The notes: generated by a model not told the origin, from the letters alone. DNA of 64,000 bases from Scylla paramamosain (GCF_035594125.1 NC_087186.1:893728-957727), one strand, 5' to 3'; counted from the stretch's first letter, positions 1 to 15,329 are shown. Numbers and translations are program-made.

Positions 1-1500
1 AGTTACAGGAGTGGAGTTGATGAGACGGAAAAGCTTCATATGAGTGGATCTCCGCCACACATATGAAGCATACTCCATACATGGACGGATAAGGCCCTTG
101 TACAGAGTTAACAGCTGAGTGGGCGAGAAAAACTGGCGGAGACGACTCAGAACACCTAACTTCATAGAAGCTGTCTTAGCTAGAGATAAGATGTGAAGCT
201 TCCATTCTAAATTATAAGAAAAGGACAGACAGAGGATTTTCAGTGTAAAGAGAGGGACAGATGAATGTCATTGAAGAAGATGGTATAGTTGTCAGGAAGG
301 TTGTGTCAAGTTGATAGATGGAAAATTGAGTTTTTTGGGTTTCCTCTGTCCCAATTAGAAATTTTTGAGAGATGAGATGTCAGGTGTTCTGTGGCTTCCC
401 TGGATGAACTGATTACTTCCTGAAGATTTGGACGTCTGCAACTTTCTCGGTCATAGATCTAATTTTCAATCTGTGGAACACCACCTCTCCTCTACTAAAC
501 TTCATCTTCTCCTCAATGAAACACAGATGTCTGAGGCAACTGACAGTAGTCCTTTTTTCTGACCCCCCCTACTTTTTCTATCCTCATTTTCAGTCAAAAA
601 CTGGATGTTGCGTTTATGTGCGCAACGACTTGACTTGCTCTCGTGCCCATGCTCTTGAATCTTCCGAGTTTTCGACCATCTGGCTGCGACCACAGAGTCA
701 CTTTCAAACTAAGTTTTTAGCAAAGGTTTGAGCGAAGAGTTCAGCTTTACAAATAGAGGTGATAGCAGTGGTGCTATCTGGTTCAAATAAAGGAGAGAAA
801 GAAAAAGAAGCAAAGTTATTGGAGATATTTTTGGCTACATACCAGAAGTCACGAGGGGAGTTAGATTTTGAACGGTTTTGACACTTTATTTTAATGAATG
901 GCTAGTTGGAGAACAGACTTGCCATGGTTCCGGGCAGAAATATAAAGTGCATGAGATTTTGGTGATGAAATGCTTAAGTACCTTTTGTGGGCCACCTCTA
1001 TATCATGTATAGCACGAGAACAAGCTGTGTTAAACCAAGGTTTGGAAGGTTTAGGTCGAAAAAAAAGAGTGAGGAATGTACGCCTCCGTGCCAGACACTA
1101 TCACCTCTGTTATGCGTTTGACACACAAAAACAGGTCTCTGACACGGAAGCAGTAGTCATTCCAAGGAAAATCAGCAAAATACTTCCTCAGGTCCCCCCC
1201 AACTAGCAGAGGCAAAACGCCAGAGGTACCTTCTCTTAGGGAGATCCTGAGGAGGGATTGGGGGAATAGGACAAGATACAGATATGAAATTGTGATAGGA
1301 GAAGCCCAACGAAGAAGAAAGGGTGACAGCATAAGCAGAAGTATTACAGGTCAGGAAAAGGTCAAGAATATTGAGCGTATCTCCAAGACGGTCAGGAAAA
1401 TGAGTAGGGTGTTACACGAATTGCTAGGTCATGGAAGATGGTAAAGTTGAAGACTTGTAAGCTAGTTCAGCAGCATGGTCAGTGAAGGGAGAAGAAAGCT
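1..1500. repeat. Inverted repeat IR-A, left arm
   Basis: Positions 1-1500 are the reverse complement of 7299-8798, with constant pairing x to 8799-x and no length change. By eye I found one substitution (in the run near 894-897). The arm starts before the window, so 1500 bp is a minimum. The match stops at 1500/7299, inside the LINE on the left and at a clean junction on the right. Confidence 0.95.
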
Positions 1501-2010
1501 AAAGCTGATGGTGAACATTGAAGTGACCAAGAATGGAGATCTCTGCAAAAGGGAAGAGGGTCAGAATGTGCTCCACTCTGGAAGTTAAGTAGTCAAAGAA
1601 TTTCTTATAGTCAGAGGAGTTAGGTGAAAGGTATACAGCACAGATAAACTTAGTTTGAGAGTGACTCTGTAGTCGTAGCGAGATGGTAGAAAACTCTGAA
1701 GATTTAAGAGCGTGGGCATGAGAGCATGTTAAGTCACTGCGCATATAAACGCAACATACATCTTTGGATCGAAAATGAAGATAGAGAAAGTAGGAGGGAA
1801 CAGAAAAGGGGCTACTGTCAGTTGCCTCAGACACCTGAGTTTCAGTGAGGAAAAGAAGATGAGGTTTAGAAAAGAAGAGGTGGTGTTATACAGAATGAAA
1901 ATTAGATCTTTGACCGCGAATGTTGCAGAAGTTAATGAAGAAAAAGTTGAGGGGGGTGTCAAGACATTTAGGTCGTCGACAGAAAGGCAGTCCGACCTGG
2001 GGACATTTAT
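1..2010 (-). mobile_element. LINE-A copy 1 (Jockey/CR1-type non-LTR retrotransposon), rearranged, cut by window start
   Basis: Minus-strand copy of the commonest element here, which I call LINE-A: one ORF with an N-terminal AP-type endonuclease (EN) followed by reverse transcriptase (RT). The EN start lies near 2010-1510 (Asn-containing first block, then a TETQ-like Glu block and an ILGHFN block where other copies have GDFN). The EN C-terminus and linker run about 1500-720 and the RT C-terminus about 430-1. Between linker and RT, positions about 440-718 hold a second EN fragment in the opposite (+) orientation, and the RT core with the YADD motif is absent. Frames are broken throughout. It is therefore a dead, internally inverted copy. 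The 3' end lies before the window. Family name is by recognition; the EN-RT order is visible. Confidence 0.85.
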
Positions 2011-2347
2011 ATAACTAAGTATGTAACTATGTATCATGTATGTGTAGAAATATTTATTTACTAATAGAGTTATTGTAGGATGTTTTTCCTTGGTAATGTT
2101 TTCATTAATTATTTTCGTTTTAAATATATGAACTAGTAAAATGTTCAATACCGCTGAGTAAAATGATTGATATATAGAAATTAGAGGTCTGTAAAAGAGC
2201 TTCGGCTTAACAGACTTTAGGCTTAGATATTACGCTATATTGTTTAAACGTAATCAGTACTTATTAATTATTGTACACAAGCCAATAAAGATATCATTAT
2301 CATTATCATTATCTATGACGGCTGCGGCATAGATTCTTGGTACCTTG
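2011..2347. other. Unassigned AT-rich stretch with AATAAA and a short (CATTAT)n-like run
   Basis: No gene seen. An AATAAA at about 2284 is followed at once by three ATTATC-type hexamers (2290-2312), an arrangement typical of the 3' end of a LINE or polyadenylated transcript on the plus strand, but no coding body was recognised upstream. Confidence 0.4.
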
Positions 2348-2670
2348 AGGTTAGGTGAGGTTAGGTTGGGTCAGGTCAGGAAAAGTTAAGCGTGGTTAGG
2401 TTAAGTTATGTTAGGTGAGTTCTGGTTAGCTTAGGTGAAGTATGGTGAGTTTGATTAGGTTTGGATAGGTTATGTGAGAACTGGTTAGGTTATGTTTGGT
2501 TAGGTTAGGGTTGCTTAGGTTTCATTATGTTAAATTTAGTTAGGATAGGTGTGGTTAGATTTGGTTAGGTTAAGTGAGGTTTGGTTAGGTTACGTTACGC
2601 GAGGTTAAATTAGGCGGGGTTAGGTGATGTTAGGTTACGTTACGTTAATTAAGGTGAGTTTAGGTTAGGT
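2348..2670 (+). repeat. Degenerate TTAGG (telomere-like) interstitial tract
   Basis: About 320 bp dominated by GGTTAGGTTAGG-like strings with substitutions and odd spacers. TTAGG is the ancestral arthropod telomere unit, so this resembles an old interstitial telomeric sequence. The same motif resumes at 4593 after the LTR element, showing that the element split the tract. Confidence 0.75.
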
Positions 2671-3087
2671 TGTGGCGGGATGCCTCATCCCCTTCCCCCA
2701 TTCTACTCCACGAGGCTCGTCTTTCTTTCCTTTTGTGACCTGAGCCAGCCTCTGATCGCCCGCTGACCAAGTGGGCTGAGAGTGAGGTCAAGCCTTAAGC
2801 CTTTATTTGCAGCTGGGCTCGTCTCCTTCCTTGTCATAAGCAGCGTGTTGGTTTCCTGACGACAAGAGCCCCCACCCGTGACCCGCCACTTGTGGGCGGT
2901 CCAGTCTTATACAGTCTCCGTCCTGCCACCTTCGGGCAAGGACGCACAATATCTGGCGGCTTTATTTCAATTATCTTTGTAGTTTTTATTTCATTAATAT
3001 ATACACAGCTGCTTTACAGTGAGTTTGTCCTTATCCTGAGCACCACCTACACAAGCATGTACTACAATCACTATAATTACTAGTACA
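2671..3087 (+). repeat. 5' LTR of the small LTR element
   Basis: Shares colinear blocks with 4173-4592: the start TGTGGCG, CGAGGC near the start, TGACCAxGTGGGCTG, GCAGCTGGGCTCGTCTCC, GGGCAAGGACxCAC, TTCAATTATCTxTGTA and CAGCTGCTTTACA. TG...CA termini. Confidence 0.75.
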
Positions 3088-3091
3088 AAAA

Positions 3092-3103
3092 TGGTGACAG
3101 CGG
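3092..3103 (+). promoter_or_regulatory. Probable primer-binding site
   Basis: TGGTGACAGCGG starts 4 bases after the LTR end. TGG complements the CCA end of a tRNA. The specific tRNA was not identified. Confidence 0.5.
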
Positions 3104-3365
3104 TGAAATGGTGTTGTCTTGGCTATTGAACTCCTTCTGTCCCACGTCTCATGCTCGCTCACCAGCTACTAGATGCTTCATCGCCTCCGAGTTTGCTGCG
3201 CTACTACACTTCTAAGGTGCCTTTCTCAGCTGACAAGCCTTCTTCTGCCAGTCTGTTCCTGTACGACTTAAAGCCGTCTTCTGATGTTGTTCTTGTAAGC
3301 CGTCACTGGAAGCATCTTGATTGATTTCCATGCCGCTGTTTCTGTTGTTTCAAAATTTAACTTTT

Positions 3366-3596
3366 CAGCTGCCTGTCTTCACTTCAATGCTGCTCATCAG
3401 TTGCTTTAGTCCTGTGTTCCATCGCTTCAAGAATGAAATTTTCAGCTGCTAGTTTCCACTTTAATGCAGCTCATTGACTGCTTTAGTGCTGTGTTTCGTC
3501 GCTTCAAGATTGAACTTCTCAGCTGGCAGTCTTCACTTCAATGCTGCTCATCGACTGCTTTAGTGATGTGTTCTTTCGTTTCAAGATTGAGCTTCT
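3366..3596. repeat. Three tandem units of 77 bp
   Basis: Units start at 3366, 3443 and 3520 with CAGCTG, each containing a TTCACTTCAATGCTGCTCAT-like core, GCTTTAGTG and TCGCTTCAAGA. They lie inside the small LTR element and are diverged by roughly 10-15% by eye. Confidence 0.85.
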
Positions 3597-3751
3597 CAGC
3601 CGTTAATCTTCTCATCTGGAAGTTTTGGTGTCTCCTTCCCGTGTGGTCTTTCCGCTCATGGCGTTTAGTGCATAATCCGCCACGCCCCACCACACTTGAC
3701 GAAGATTTTATTGCCATCATTAGTGCAGTGTTATAATATTTTTGCAGTTCA

Positions 3752-3871
3752 GTTTTATTTCTTTGGCATAGAAACCCTATATTCTCTTTATTTTTGGTCT
3801 CTGTGAATTCCATTTTATTTCTTTGGCATAGAAACCCTATATTCTCTTTATTTTCGGCCTCTTTGAATTCG
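3752..3871. repeat. Tandem duplication, 2 x 60 bp
   Basis: Two adjacent 60-bp units that share TTTGGCATAGAAACCCTATA and TTCTCTTTATTTT, inside the same LTR element. Confidence 0.9.
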
Positions 3872-4172
3872 ATTTTTTTTTTCTTGCCCTGTGAGTCGTT
3901 GTACCGACGTCCCAGCTAGTGTCAGTTTTGTGATTGGCCACTGTGTACTCTCTTCTGACGTCATTGTCATGTGGACGTTGTGACTCGCCATTGCATACCC
4001 ACTGTTCTGATGTGACAATTCTGTGAGCCTTGTGATTGGTTAGAGTGCATACATCACGTGTCCTACACAGATAAGCACGTTTATATGATGCGAATTGCGT
4101 TACCCAGTGTGCTTCCATCACTCCATATGTTTTATAGGCACGAAGACATACCTACCAGTGGTGGCCGAACTA

Positions 4173-4592
4173 TGTGGCGAATTTCCTCAACCAAGCCCAC
4201 AACCATTCTACTACACGAGGCGCGTGTTTGTTTCATGTTGGGACCTGAACCAATCTCTGACCACCCGCTGACCACGTGGGCTGCGAGTAAGGTCAAGCCT
4301 TAATCTTTTGTCTGCAGCTGGGCTCGTCTCCTGGCCTGTCGTCGTCCGCGTGTGGGCTCCCAGGAGACAAGAAAACACCACCCGTGATCTGAGATAGCCG
4401 ACAAATGAGGGAGGCCCACTCTCACACAGTCGCCGTCCTACCAACTTTGGGCAAGGACACACGGCTCCTGGTGGCTTCATTTCAATTATCTCTGTAAAGT
4501 TTTTATTTTATTAATATATCTGCAGCTGCTTTACAACGAGTTTACCCTTATCCTAGGCACAAACATTTACTAGAATCATATTACCTTGTACA
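4173..4592 (+). repeat. 3' LTR of the small LTR element
   Basis: Diverged direct copy of 2671-3087, with the same TGTGGCG start and GTACA end. It is followed directly by AGGTTAAG, a continuation of the TTAGG tract. Confidence 0.75.
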
Positions 4593-4635
4593 AGGTTAAG
4601 TTAGGTTGCATTGGGTTAGGTTAGATTAGGTTAGG
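4593..4635 (+). repeat. Resumed TTAGG-like tract
   Basis: Short stretch of TTAGGTT repeats right after the second LTR, continuing the tract that ends at 2670. Confidence 0.7.
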
Positions 4636-4671
4636 TTAATATTCTAAATAGTTTGTTTTCCTGTGTTTAAA
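4636..4671. repeat. 36-bp target-site duplication, left copy
   Basis: Identical to 5378-5413 (starts TTAATATTCTAAATAG, ends CCTGTGTTTAAA). The two copies flank a 3' LINE-A fragment and its microsatellite tail. Confidence 0.85.
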
Positions 4672-5413
<742 letters not shown>

Positions 5414-5434
5414 TGTGTGTGTGTGTGTGTGTGC

Positions 5435-5503
<69 letters not shown>
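5414..5503. repeat. (TG)n followed by (GA)n microsatellite
   Basis: TG repeats (5414-5432), then GA repeats (about 5437-5503), directly after the right target-site duplication. Confidence 0.95.
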
Positions 5504-5505
<2 letters not shown>

Positions 5506-5846
5506 ATTATTTAATGCTACTCCTCGCAAGGAAGATAAAGGATAAGCGCAATTACTCCTTGGCAAAAGAAGAAATAAGTGACCAAGAAAGCACCAACTGC
5601 CGAGACCTGGTTTGACCTACACATCAAGGTTGCCAATTCTCAATTCGCCCATCGCTTCTCTCCCATCCATGGCGTGGAGAGTGGCACACCAGTTACCTGT
5701 GTTGCAAACAGTCCATTAATAGCAGTGCAGTGATAACAGCTCAGTGAATGCAGTGTTTATGTGGGTGAGAACTATGAAACACTGAGTGATCACTCCCTTC
5801 CTGCGCGGCCGCTAGAATTCCCAAGGGACCATCCTGTCTACGCACG
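5504..5846. other. No gene seen; possible 5' leader of the following ORF1 relic
   Basis: Mixed-composition sequence with no recognisable ORF. It includes GCGGCCGC followed closely by GAATTC at 5805-5818. Confidence 0.3.
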
Positions 5847-6395
5847 ATGAACAAGTTAAGGTCATGTCGCCGACGGAATCCACAAATCAGCACATACTAA
5901 TTGAGACATACTGGCATCTCTGGAATCCCTCCTGAGCCCTGGTGTGCAGTATGTGGACGTAAGGCAGACCTAAGAGTGACACAACACTGCACGGAGAAAG
6001 GCTATCCCAACCTCCCTGCTTGGCAGGGACGCCTGAGCACACTTGCCACTTTACAGCTCACCTCCGGGAAGGCTGCTATCAGGGACCCTGTGACATTCAC
6101 CGCCCAGGCTCGGAAGACTGCCACGACCCATAACTCCTCTCAATCCCTCCCTGAACCCACAGAAGGAGAGGACCTACACGACCTCACAAAAGAAGAACTT
6201 GCAGCACTGGTAGTAAGTCTTAGGAGAGTACAAACATCCAATAAAGACCAAGCTAAAGCTTACTCTGACGCCATAGACGAACTACCAGAAAAAAAAAAAA
6301 AAACGATTTTTGGTGGAGGCACTGGCAAAAGTATATGCCCTACTTGCCTTGAAAGACAATGCCAACTTTATAAAAAAAAAAATAAAAATCTCTAA
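5847..6395 (+). pseudogene. LINE ORF1 relic with Cys-rich (PHD-like) motif
   Basis: An ATG at 5847 opens a frame that meets TAA at 5898-5900 and then continues in the same frame to 6395. The protein has a basic start, then WCAVCGRKADLR...HC, resembling the first half of the Cys/His-rich PHD-like finger found in ORF1 of CR1-like LINEs. The expected second set of Cys/His residues is missing. A helical, Glu/Lys-rich segment follows, and an A15 run shifts the frame at 6290-6304. A probable continuation in another frame reaches about 6480. Function in the family is RNA binding; this copy is dead. Family assignment is inference. It could instead be an unrelated decayed host gene. Confidence 0.5.
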
Positions 6396-7298
6396 CACTG
6401 CAAAGACGGAGTTAATCGAAAGACACCAGGCAGAACATAATAAGGAAGCTCGAGATTGGTGAGCGTCGCGAGTAGAGAGTGAGAGTGACGGCGACAGAGG
6501 CCCGGAACTCAGCTCAGATGACACTTCACCTGACCTAACGCTGTCACCACTTCACCATCCTCCATCTCTTCGCCTCTCCCCCCCCACCTCTTCTACATCC
6601 ACTACCCCAAGACCCCCCAACACCGCCATCTCCAGGAACACCTCGAGATACCCCCCCCCACCGTCCTCGGTGGGGAGGGGTGTCTTGTTGGAGAGAGTCG
6701 TAGTTAACAATGCGATTGTTCCTCCTAATGAAGATCATATTTACAGTGATATAAATATAAACTTGAATCGCATATAGCTCGCATTCTGGGTTTCAATCCA
6801 AATTTTCGCTTCGCCGTCTACTTTCGAAGGACCTGGCGACGCCATTTTATCTTCAAGTGCGAGCATAGCTTCCCCCTCGATACCCTTAAAATTATTCACT
6901 CAATACGTACCGCGAGCTGACCCGGGGACGGACTATATGTACGTTTATACCAACATCATTTCTCCCACGCGATTTGGTAACCAACTAGTTAATATATTAG
7001 ACGTTATACCACTCCTCGGCGACAGCACTAGTATAGGTTCGAATCCAGTTACGTATAAACCACTTTCCATATCAATTATACAGAGTTGAAGATGGAGAAA
7101 ACATGCAAATCTTATTTCAGGCCATGGAGTTGGTGGAAGGTTACTGAGAGGGATAAAGTATCATAAAGTCATTTTGCATATAATCTATTTACAATGTAAT
7201 TTCAATTTTCAATAATCTTTGTTCTTCTCCACTTCATTACCAACTTTTGCTTTCATTTCCTTCATAAAAAGATTCAACAGTCATAGTGTTCTTGCCTC
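6396..7298. other. No gene recognised; C-rich then AT-rich, B-box-like site
   Basis: 6540-6660 is C-rich and low-complexity. The rest has no convincing ORF. GGTTCGAATCC at about 7037-7047 matches a pol III B box, but I could not fold a tRNA around it. Confidence 0.35.
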
Positions 7299-10868
<3,570 letters not shown>

Positions 10869-10906
10869 ATGATGCTAACATATCTGGCTAGTGTAGACAT
10901 GGCACA

Positions 10907-11769
10907 TTGTGTTGTGTTACTTCTCCTGTTCTCGAGGCCTTCGTTGCAAAGGTCTCAGAGTTCCATCGAAGGATCTCGGAGGTGCAGGCTGAGTTTTGTG
11001 AGAGGATTTCAGACCTGCAGATTCAGTTCTGTGAGAGGACCTTAGCACCTATGGGAGGGTCGTGCCCTATCGTCACCCTAACTAGTAAGGCGAAGGAGGA
11101 GCAGTGGTCGGTTGTGTGCAGGGGAGCTAAGAGGCTGAAGGTCCTCTGGGCGCCTTGCGTGGAGTTGAAGAATCCCTTTAGTGTGCTGGAGGAAGTGAAG
11201 GAGGAGGAAGTGGGCATGGTGGGAGGAGACAAGAAGGAGTGGGCAGACGCAGTTACCCTGCCCCAATGTAGAGTGCTTGTGTTTGGTGATAGTCAGATTA
11301 GGCACCTAGTACGTTCTGTGCTAGAGATAGGAAGCGTAGGTCAAGGGTGTGCTTGCCGGCGGCCGGGATAGGGAAGGTAGCTGATAGGCTAGACACGTGC
11401 TTGGAAAAAGATGGGACCAAGCCCATTGTTTTTCTCAGCGCGGAAGGGAAGGACCTTGGTAAGGTCAGGAGTGAAGAACTTTTCGGGAGGTTTCGACAGG
11501 ATTTGGACAGGATTAGGGACAAGGGAAGGATCCCTGTGGTGTGTGGTATCTTGCCAAGGAGGGGAGTTGAGTGGAAGCCCGGGGCTATTACAGCGAATCG
11601 AAGGCTAGCGAATCATTGTAAGAGTAATGGATGGACGTTCATCGACAACTGGGACCTCTTTTACGGTAGAGACACATTTTACGCCAGGGATGGAGTGCAT
11701 TTATCACGCCGGGTTTTGGCCGGAACACTCCAGCGGAAGGTAGCTGCACTCCAGCGCTTTTTTCGTTAG
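10907..11769 (+). pseudogene. CR1 ORF1 with SGNH/GDSL-like esterase domain (one frameshift)
   Basis: The frame from 10907 reads to 11371 and overlaps the downstream frame 11347-11769, so one frameshift near 11350-11370 separates them. The N-terminal part is helical, with [22 protein letters not shown] heptads, probably a coiled coil. The esterase blocks follow: VLVFGDSQIRHL (block I, GDS nucleophile), FLSAEG, VVCGILPRRG (block III position) and YARDGVHLS near the end (block V, Asp-x-x-His). ORF1 esterases of CR1 LINEs are thought to act in RNP or membrane interactions. Stop at 11769 is followed 125 bp later by ORF2. The motifs are visible; activity is not implied. Confidence 0.8.
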
Positions 11770-11893
11770 TCGGGAGGGAAGAAGGGGTTGTAAGGTAAAA
11801 ACGAAGGACAAAGTAGTTAAATCTAGAAAGATAACTAGCTAAGGGAAGGTGAGAAATAGCTAAAGTGTTTACTATACAAATTGTAGAAGTATT

Positions 11894-14678
11894 TTGAATA
11901 AAATGGATTTGCTTAGAGGAATAGCGTGTGTAGAGAGCTTTGATATCATTGCTTTAACTGAAACTTGGTATGATATGTCAGGAAAAGTATTTAATCTAGA
12001 GGATAAGATAGATGGTTATACACGGTTCTATAAAAATGGGGAAAACAGGAGAGGAGGAGGCGTCGCGTTATACGTTAGGGACACATTACAGTGTTGTATT
12101 AACAGTAAAATCAAAACAGATAACAAAACAGAGTCGATATGGGTAGATATTAAGGAAGGGTCACAGTCAGTAGTACTGGGAGTAGTGTACAGGCCACCGA
12201 CCAGTACAAAGGAAATTAACACCTCACTGTGGCAGAAAATAAATAGAGCAGGCAGGTACAGTCAGATATGTGTGGTAGGAGATTTTAATTATAGGAATAT
12301 CGACTGGAGTCTGATGGTGGGTAACAAGGAAGCAGAGGAATTTCTTAAGGTAATTCAGAATATTTTTTTTTAAAACAGGTAGTCGTAGAATCCACAAGGG
12401 GGAATAATATTCTAGATTTAATTCATACTAACAGGGAGGAAGCAGTCGCGCAGGTAGAGGTTGGAGGACAGCTAGTTAACAGTGGCCATAGGAAAATTAG
12501 GTACAATTTGAAATGGGAAGAAATTTTTAGAAGCAAAATACACTAGCAAAATACCTGACTTTAGGAAAGCAGATTTTGAGGAATCAAAAAGGTACCTCCA
12601 AGGAGTTGACTGGCAACGGATGCAACGTGAAGTCAGGTATGGAACGGAGTTGAGAGAGATAAGTCAAGATGAGAGAGGTGAGGTGTGAGGGTGTAGGGCA
12701 AGAGGAGGGAAGATGTGTCCTGAAGGGGGGAAGGAAAGAGGGAGGGGGAGATAGGTGTAAGTATGTTGGAGGGTCAGTTCATGCTGAAATGGGAAAGTGA
12801 GATCGAGGCGAATACATGAGGGAATGGAGAGGAAGGAAGGGACCGAGATGAAGGGATTAGGTGAAGTAAATATAGATGGGATGTATAAATATTTCGTAAA
12901 GTTCATACAGGTCATTTAGCAAACATCCCGTATAGAATAATATGATCACAGAAAAATGACCTTAAATAGATAACTGCTTGGTTAAAACATTATATAGGGC
13001 GGAAGATAAGTATATATAAGAGATTAAGGGCAGGTGAAGAAGTTTTAAGAATAAGGATACGAAGAATAAGGATACTATATGCCCATTAAAGGCAGTAGAT
13101 GGGGAGCTGGTTAGTTCTGGGGAAGAGATTAGTAAAATTCTGAATGAGTATTTTTAACTGTCTTCACCCAGAAAAAAACATGCAGGATATGCCGAATAGG
13201 GAACAGATGTTTAGAGCAGATGAGAAGCAGAAACTGACAGATATTTCCGTAACTAAGGAGATAGTGGAACAGGAGACAGGCTAAAAAAAGTTCAAGACAT
13301 CAGGACTAGATGAAATAAATCCCAGAGTACTTAAGGAATGCAAAGAGTTTACTAGTGAGCCGTTAATTTTTGTCTTTAGGAAATCAGTTGAAGCAGGTGA
13401 GGTACCAGTAATGTGGAGGCAGGCTAATGTAGTACCCATCTTTAAGAGAGGAGATAAAACTTTAGCATCTATAAGCCTAACATCATTTGTAGGTAAAATA
13501 TTGGAGTCAATAATAACGAGGAACATTAGGGAACATTTACACAAATATAACTTCATAAATCAGTCACAGCATGGCTTCACGAAGAGGAAGTCTTGCCTGA
13601 CAAACTTGTTAAATTTTTTACAATAAAGTGTACGAGGCAGGAGATAATGTTAATAGTTATGATATCTTATATCTAGACTTTAGTAAAGTATTTGACAAGG
13701 TACCCCATGAAAAGCTTCTGAGAAAGGTTAGGACACACGGGATAGATGAGAAGGTGTTAAGTTGGATAAGGTTATGGCTTAGCGACAGGCGACAAAGAGT
13801 TGTAATAAACGGCTCTAAATCCGAATGGGGTCATGTAATTACTGGGGTGCTACAGGGAACAGTATTAGGGCCATTGTTATTTCTAATATATATCAATGAC
13901 TTGGATAGTGATGTTAGTAAATTTGCTGATGACACAAAGATAGGATGAATGAATGGATGGACAGATGGCAAATGCAATTTAATATCAACAAATGCAAAGT
14001 ACTTAGCGTAGGTAGAGAAAACCCACACAGTAGGTACACATTAAACAACGAGACTCTGGTAGATACAGGGTACGAGAAAGATTTAGGAGTTATAATTAGC
14101 TCTGAAGTCCGTGTAGGAAAAACAATGCATAGAGGCCAGAAACAGGGCAAATAGGGTACTAGGATTCATTTTTAGGAGTGTTAAATGTAGAAGGCCGGAA
14201 GTAATATTAAGGTTATACTTGGCGCTGGTCAGACCGTATCTAGACTACGCTGTGCACTTCTGGTCCCCACATTACAGGAAAGATATAGGTCTATTAGAAT
14301 CAGTACAGAGGAGAATAACTAAAAGGATATAGGGGATGAAGAGTATTTCTTATGAGACGAGACCGAAGCTGTTAAATCTACATTCTTTACAGAGACGTAG
14401 GTTAAGAGGGGACGTGATAGAGGTCTTTAAGTGGTACAAGGTTTATAAGAAGGGGGATGTAAGCAAAATTCTTTGGATCAGCAACCAGGATAGAATAAGA
14501 AATAACGGGTTTAAGCTTGGAAAATTTAGGTTTAGGAAGGAGATAGGAAGAAATTGGTTCGCAAAGTGGTAAATGAGTGGAACGGACTCAGTAATCATGT
14601 TGTTAGTGCAGGGACATTAGGAAGATTTAAGAGAAGATTAAACGTGTTCATGGATGGGGTAATAGATGGAAATAGGTA
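11894..14678 (+). pseudogene. CR1 ORF2 (endonuclease + reverse transcriptase), broken
   Basis: EN blocks: IIALTETWYD (Glu), RRGGGVALYVRD, LGVVYRPP, VVGDFNYRNIDW, then a frameshift at the T-run 12363-12372 and NILDLIHTN beyond it. A Glu/Arg/Gly-rich linker occupies about 12660-12880. [65 protein letters not shown], then KFADDTK (catalytic ADD) at about 13918-13938. A deletion joins this to NEWMDRWQMQFNINKCKVLS. The C-terminal block RRRLRGDVIEVFKWYK ends near 14678. At least four frame breaks, so non-functional. Confidence 0.88.
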
Positions 14679-14690
14679 GGTATATTTTAT

Positions 14691-15329
14691 ACAGGGACTT
14701 CTTTTGTCCTTTGCTATGTTTCGCTTTTCTGGAGGCATCCTCAGGCGATTCATGTTGTTGCCGATAAGTTGGTGAGTCCTCGTCTTGGTAGGTCACGGCC
14801 AGTCTTGAACTCCACCTTCCCTTGCAGTGAGTGAAACCCTTCCAGTAGTTACTTGGCTCTTATTCCCTGTGATGGCAACTGCAACTTCATGCTGTAAAGG
14901 TCTTCCCTGCAAAACAAGCTATCAAGAAGACCATGCATCTTTTTCCCAAGTCACCACCTACATAACTTTTTGCGGGACTCAACTGGAGGTTACAAGGTCC
15001 TTCTGAACTCTTGAACCCTTTACACAGACCGTCGCAACATCAGGTTCCGCTCCTCTTTTCGGCTGCCAATTTCTCATAAAACAGCTCCTGTCCCCTTCAC
15101 ATAAACAGCACGGACGGGGGAAGAATATTTTACTACACGATTACTAACATGATTTTTGTTTTTGACAAGCAAGTGCTATTTTCCAACTCTTTTCATTGCA
15201 GAACAATAGAAAATGTCCATTACTCCTATCAAACTTTGATTTAGTGGCTTTTAGAAATTTAAATGACAGAAAAAATATTTTAAAACTTCTGAAAGTAAAT
15301 TTTAGGATTAAAAATTAACTTTTTTTTTT
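14691..15329. other. No gene recognised
   Basis: About 640 bp. 14691-15110 is of average composition without a convincing ORF; 15120-15329 is AT-rich and probably the 3' flank of the minus-strand pseudogene that follows. Confidence 0.4.

Larger units (their letters stand above)
2671..4592 (+). mobile_element. Small LTR retroelement, non-autonomous (no coding capacity)
   Basis: Two direct repeats of about 420 bp (2671-3087 and 4173-4592), each beginning TGTGGCG and ending GTACA, enclose about 1.1 kb. A tRNA-primer-like site starting TGG follows the first repeat. Flanks AGGT (2667-2670) and AGGT (4593-4596) form a possible 4-bp target duplication, weak evidence because the target is itself a TTAGG repeat. 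The interior has no gag, protease, RT or integrase ORF, so the element would depend on enzymes from elsewhere, or is a deletion derivative. The LTRs differ at many sites (about 75-80% identical by eye), so the insertion is old. No polypurine tract was recognised next to the second LTR. Confidence 0.75.
10869..14690 (+). mobile_element. CR1-type LINE copy 1, two ORFs, decayed
   Basis: Order is ORF1 (esterase-type), then ORF2 with endonuclease, linker and RT, as in CR1 elements. About 3.8 kb remains. It has frameshifts in both ORFs, an EN frame ending at 12373 and a small RT deletion near 13945. The 3' end (GGAAATAGGTAGGTATATTT near 14665) matches the start of minus-strand copy 2 at 36400. Confidence 0.9.

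Noticed and set aside
970..1332. Opposed ORFs repeated exactly at 7467-7829
   Set aside because: Identical because of the inverted repeat, not because they are conserved genes.
5805..5818. Adjacent NotI-like (GCGGCCGC) and EcoRI (GAATTC) sites, suggestive of vector sequence
   Set aside because: Two restriction sites alone are not vector; flanks read as element sequence without polylinker or plasmid homology that I recognise.
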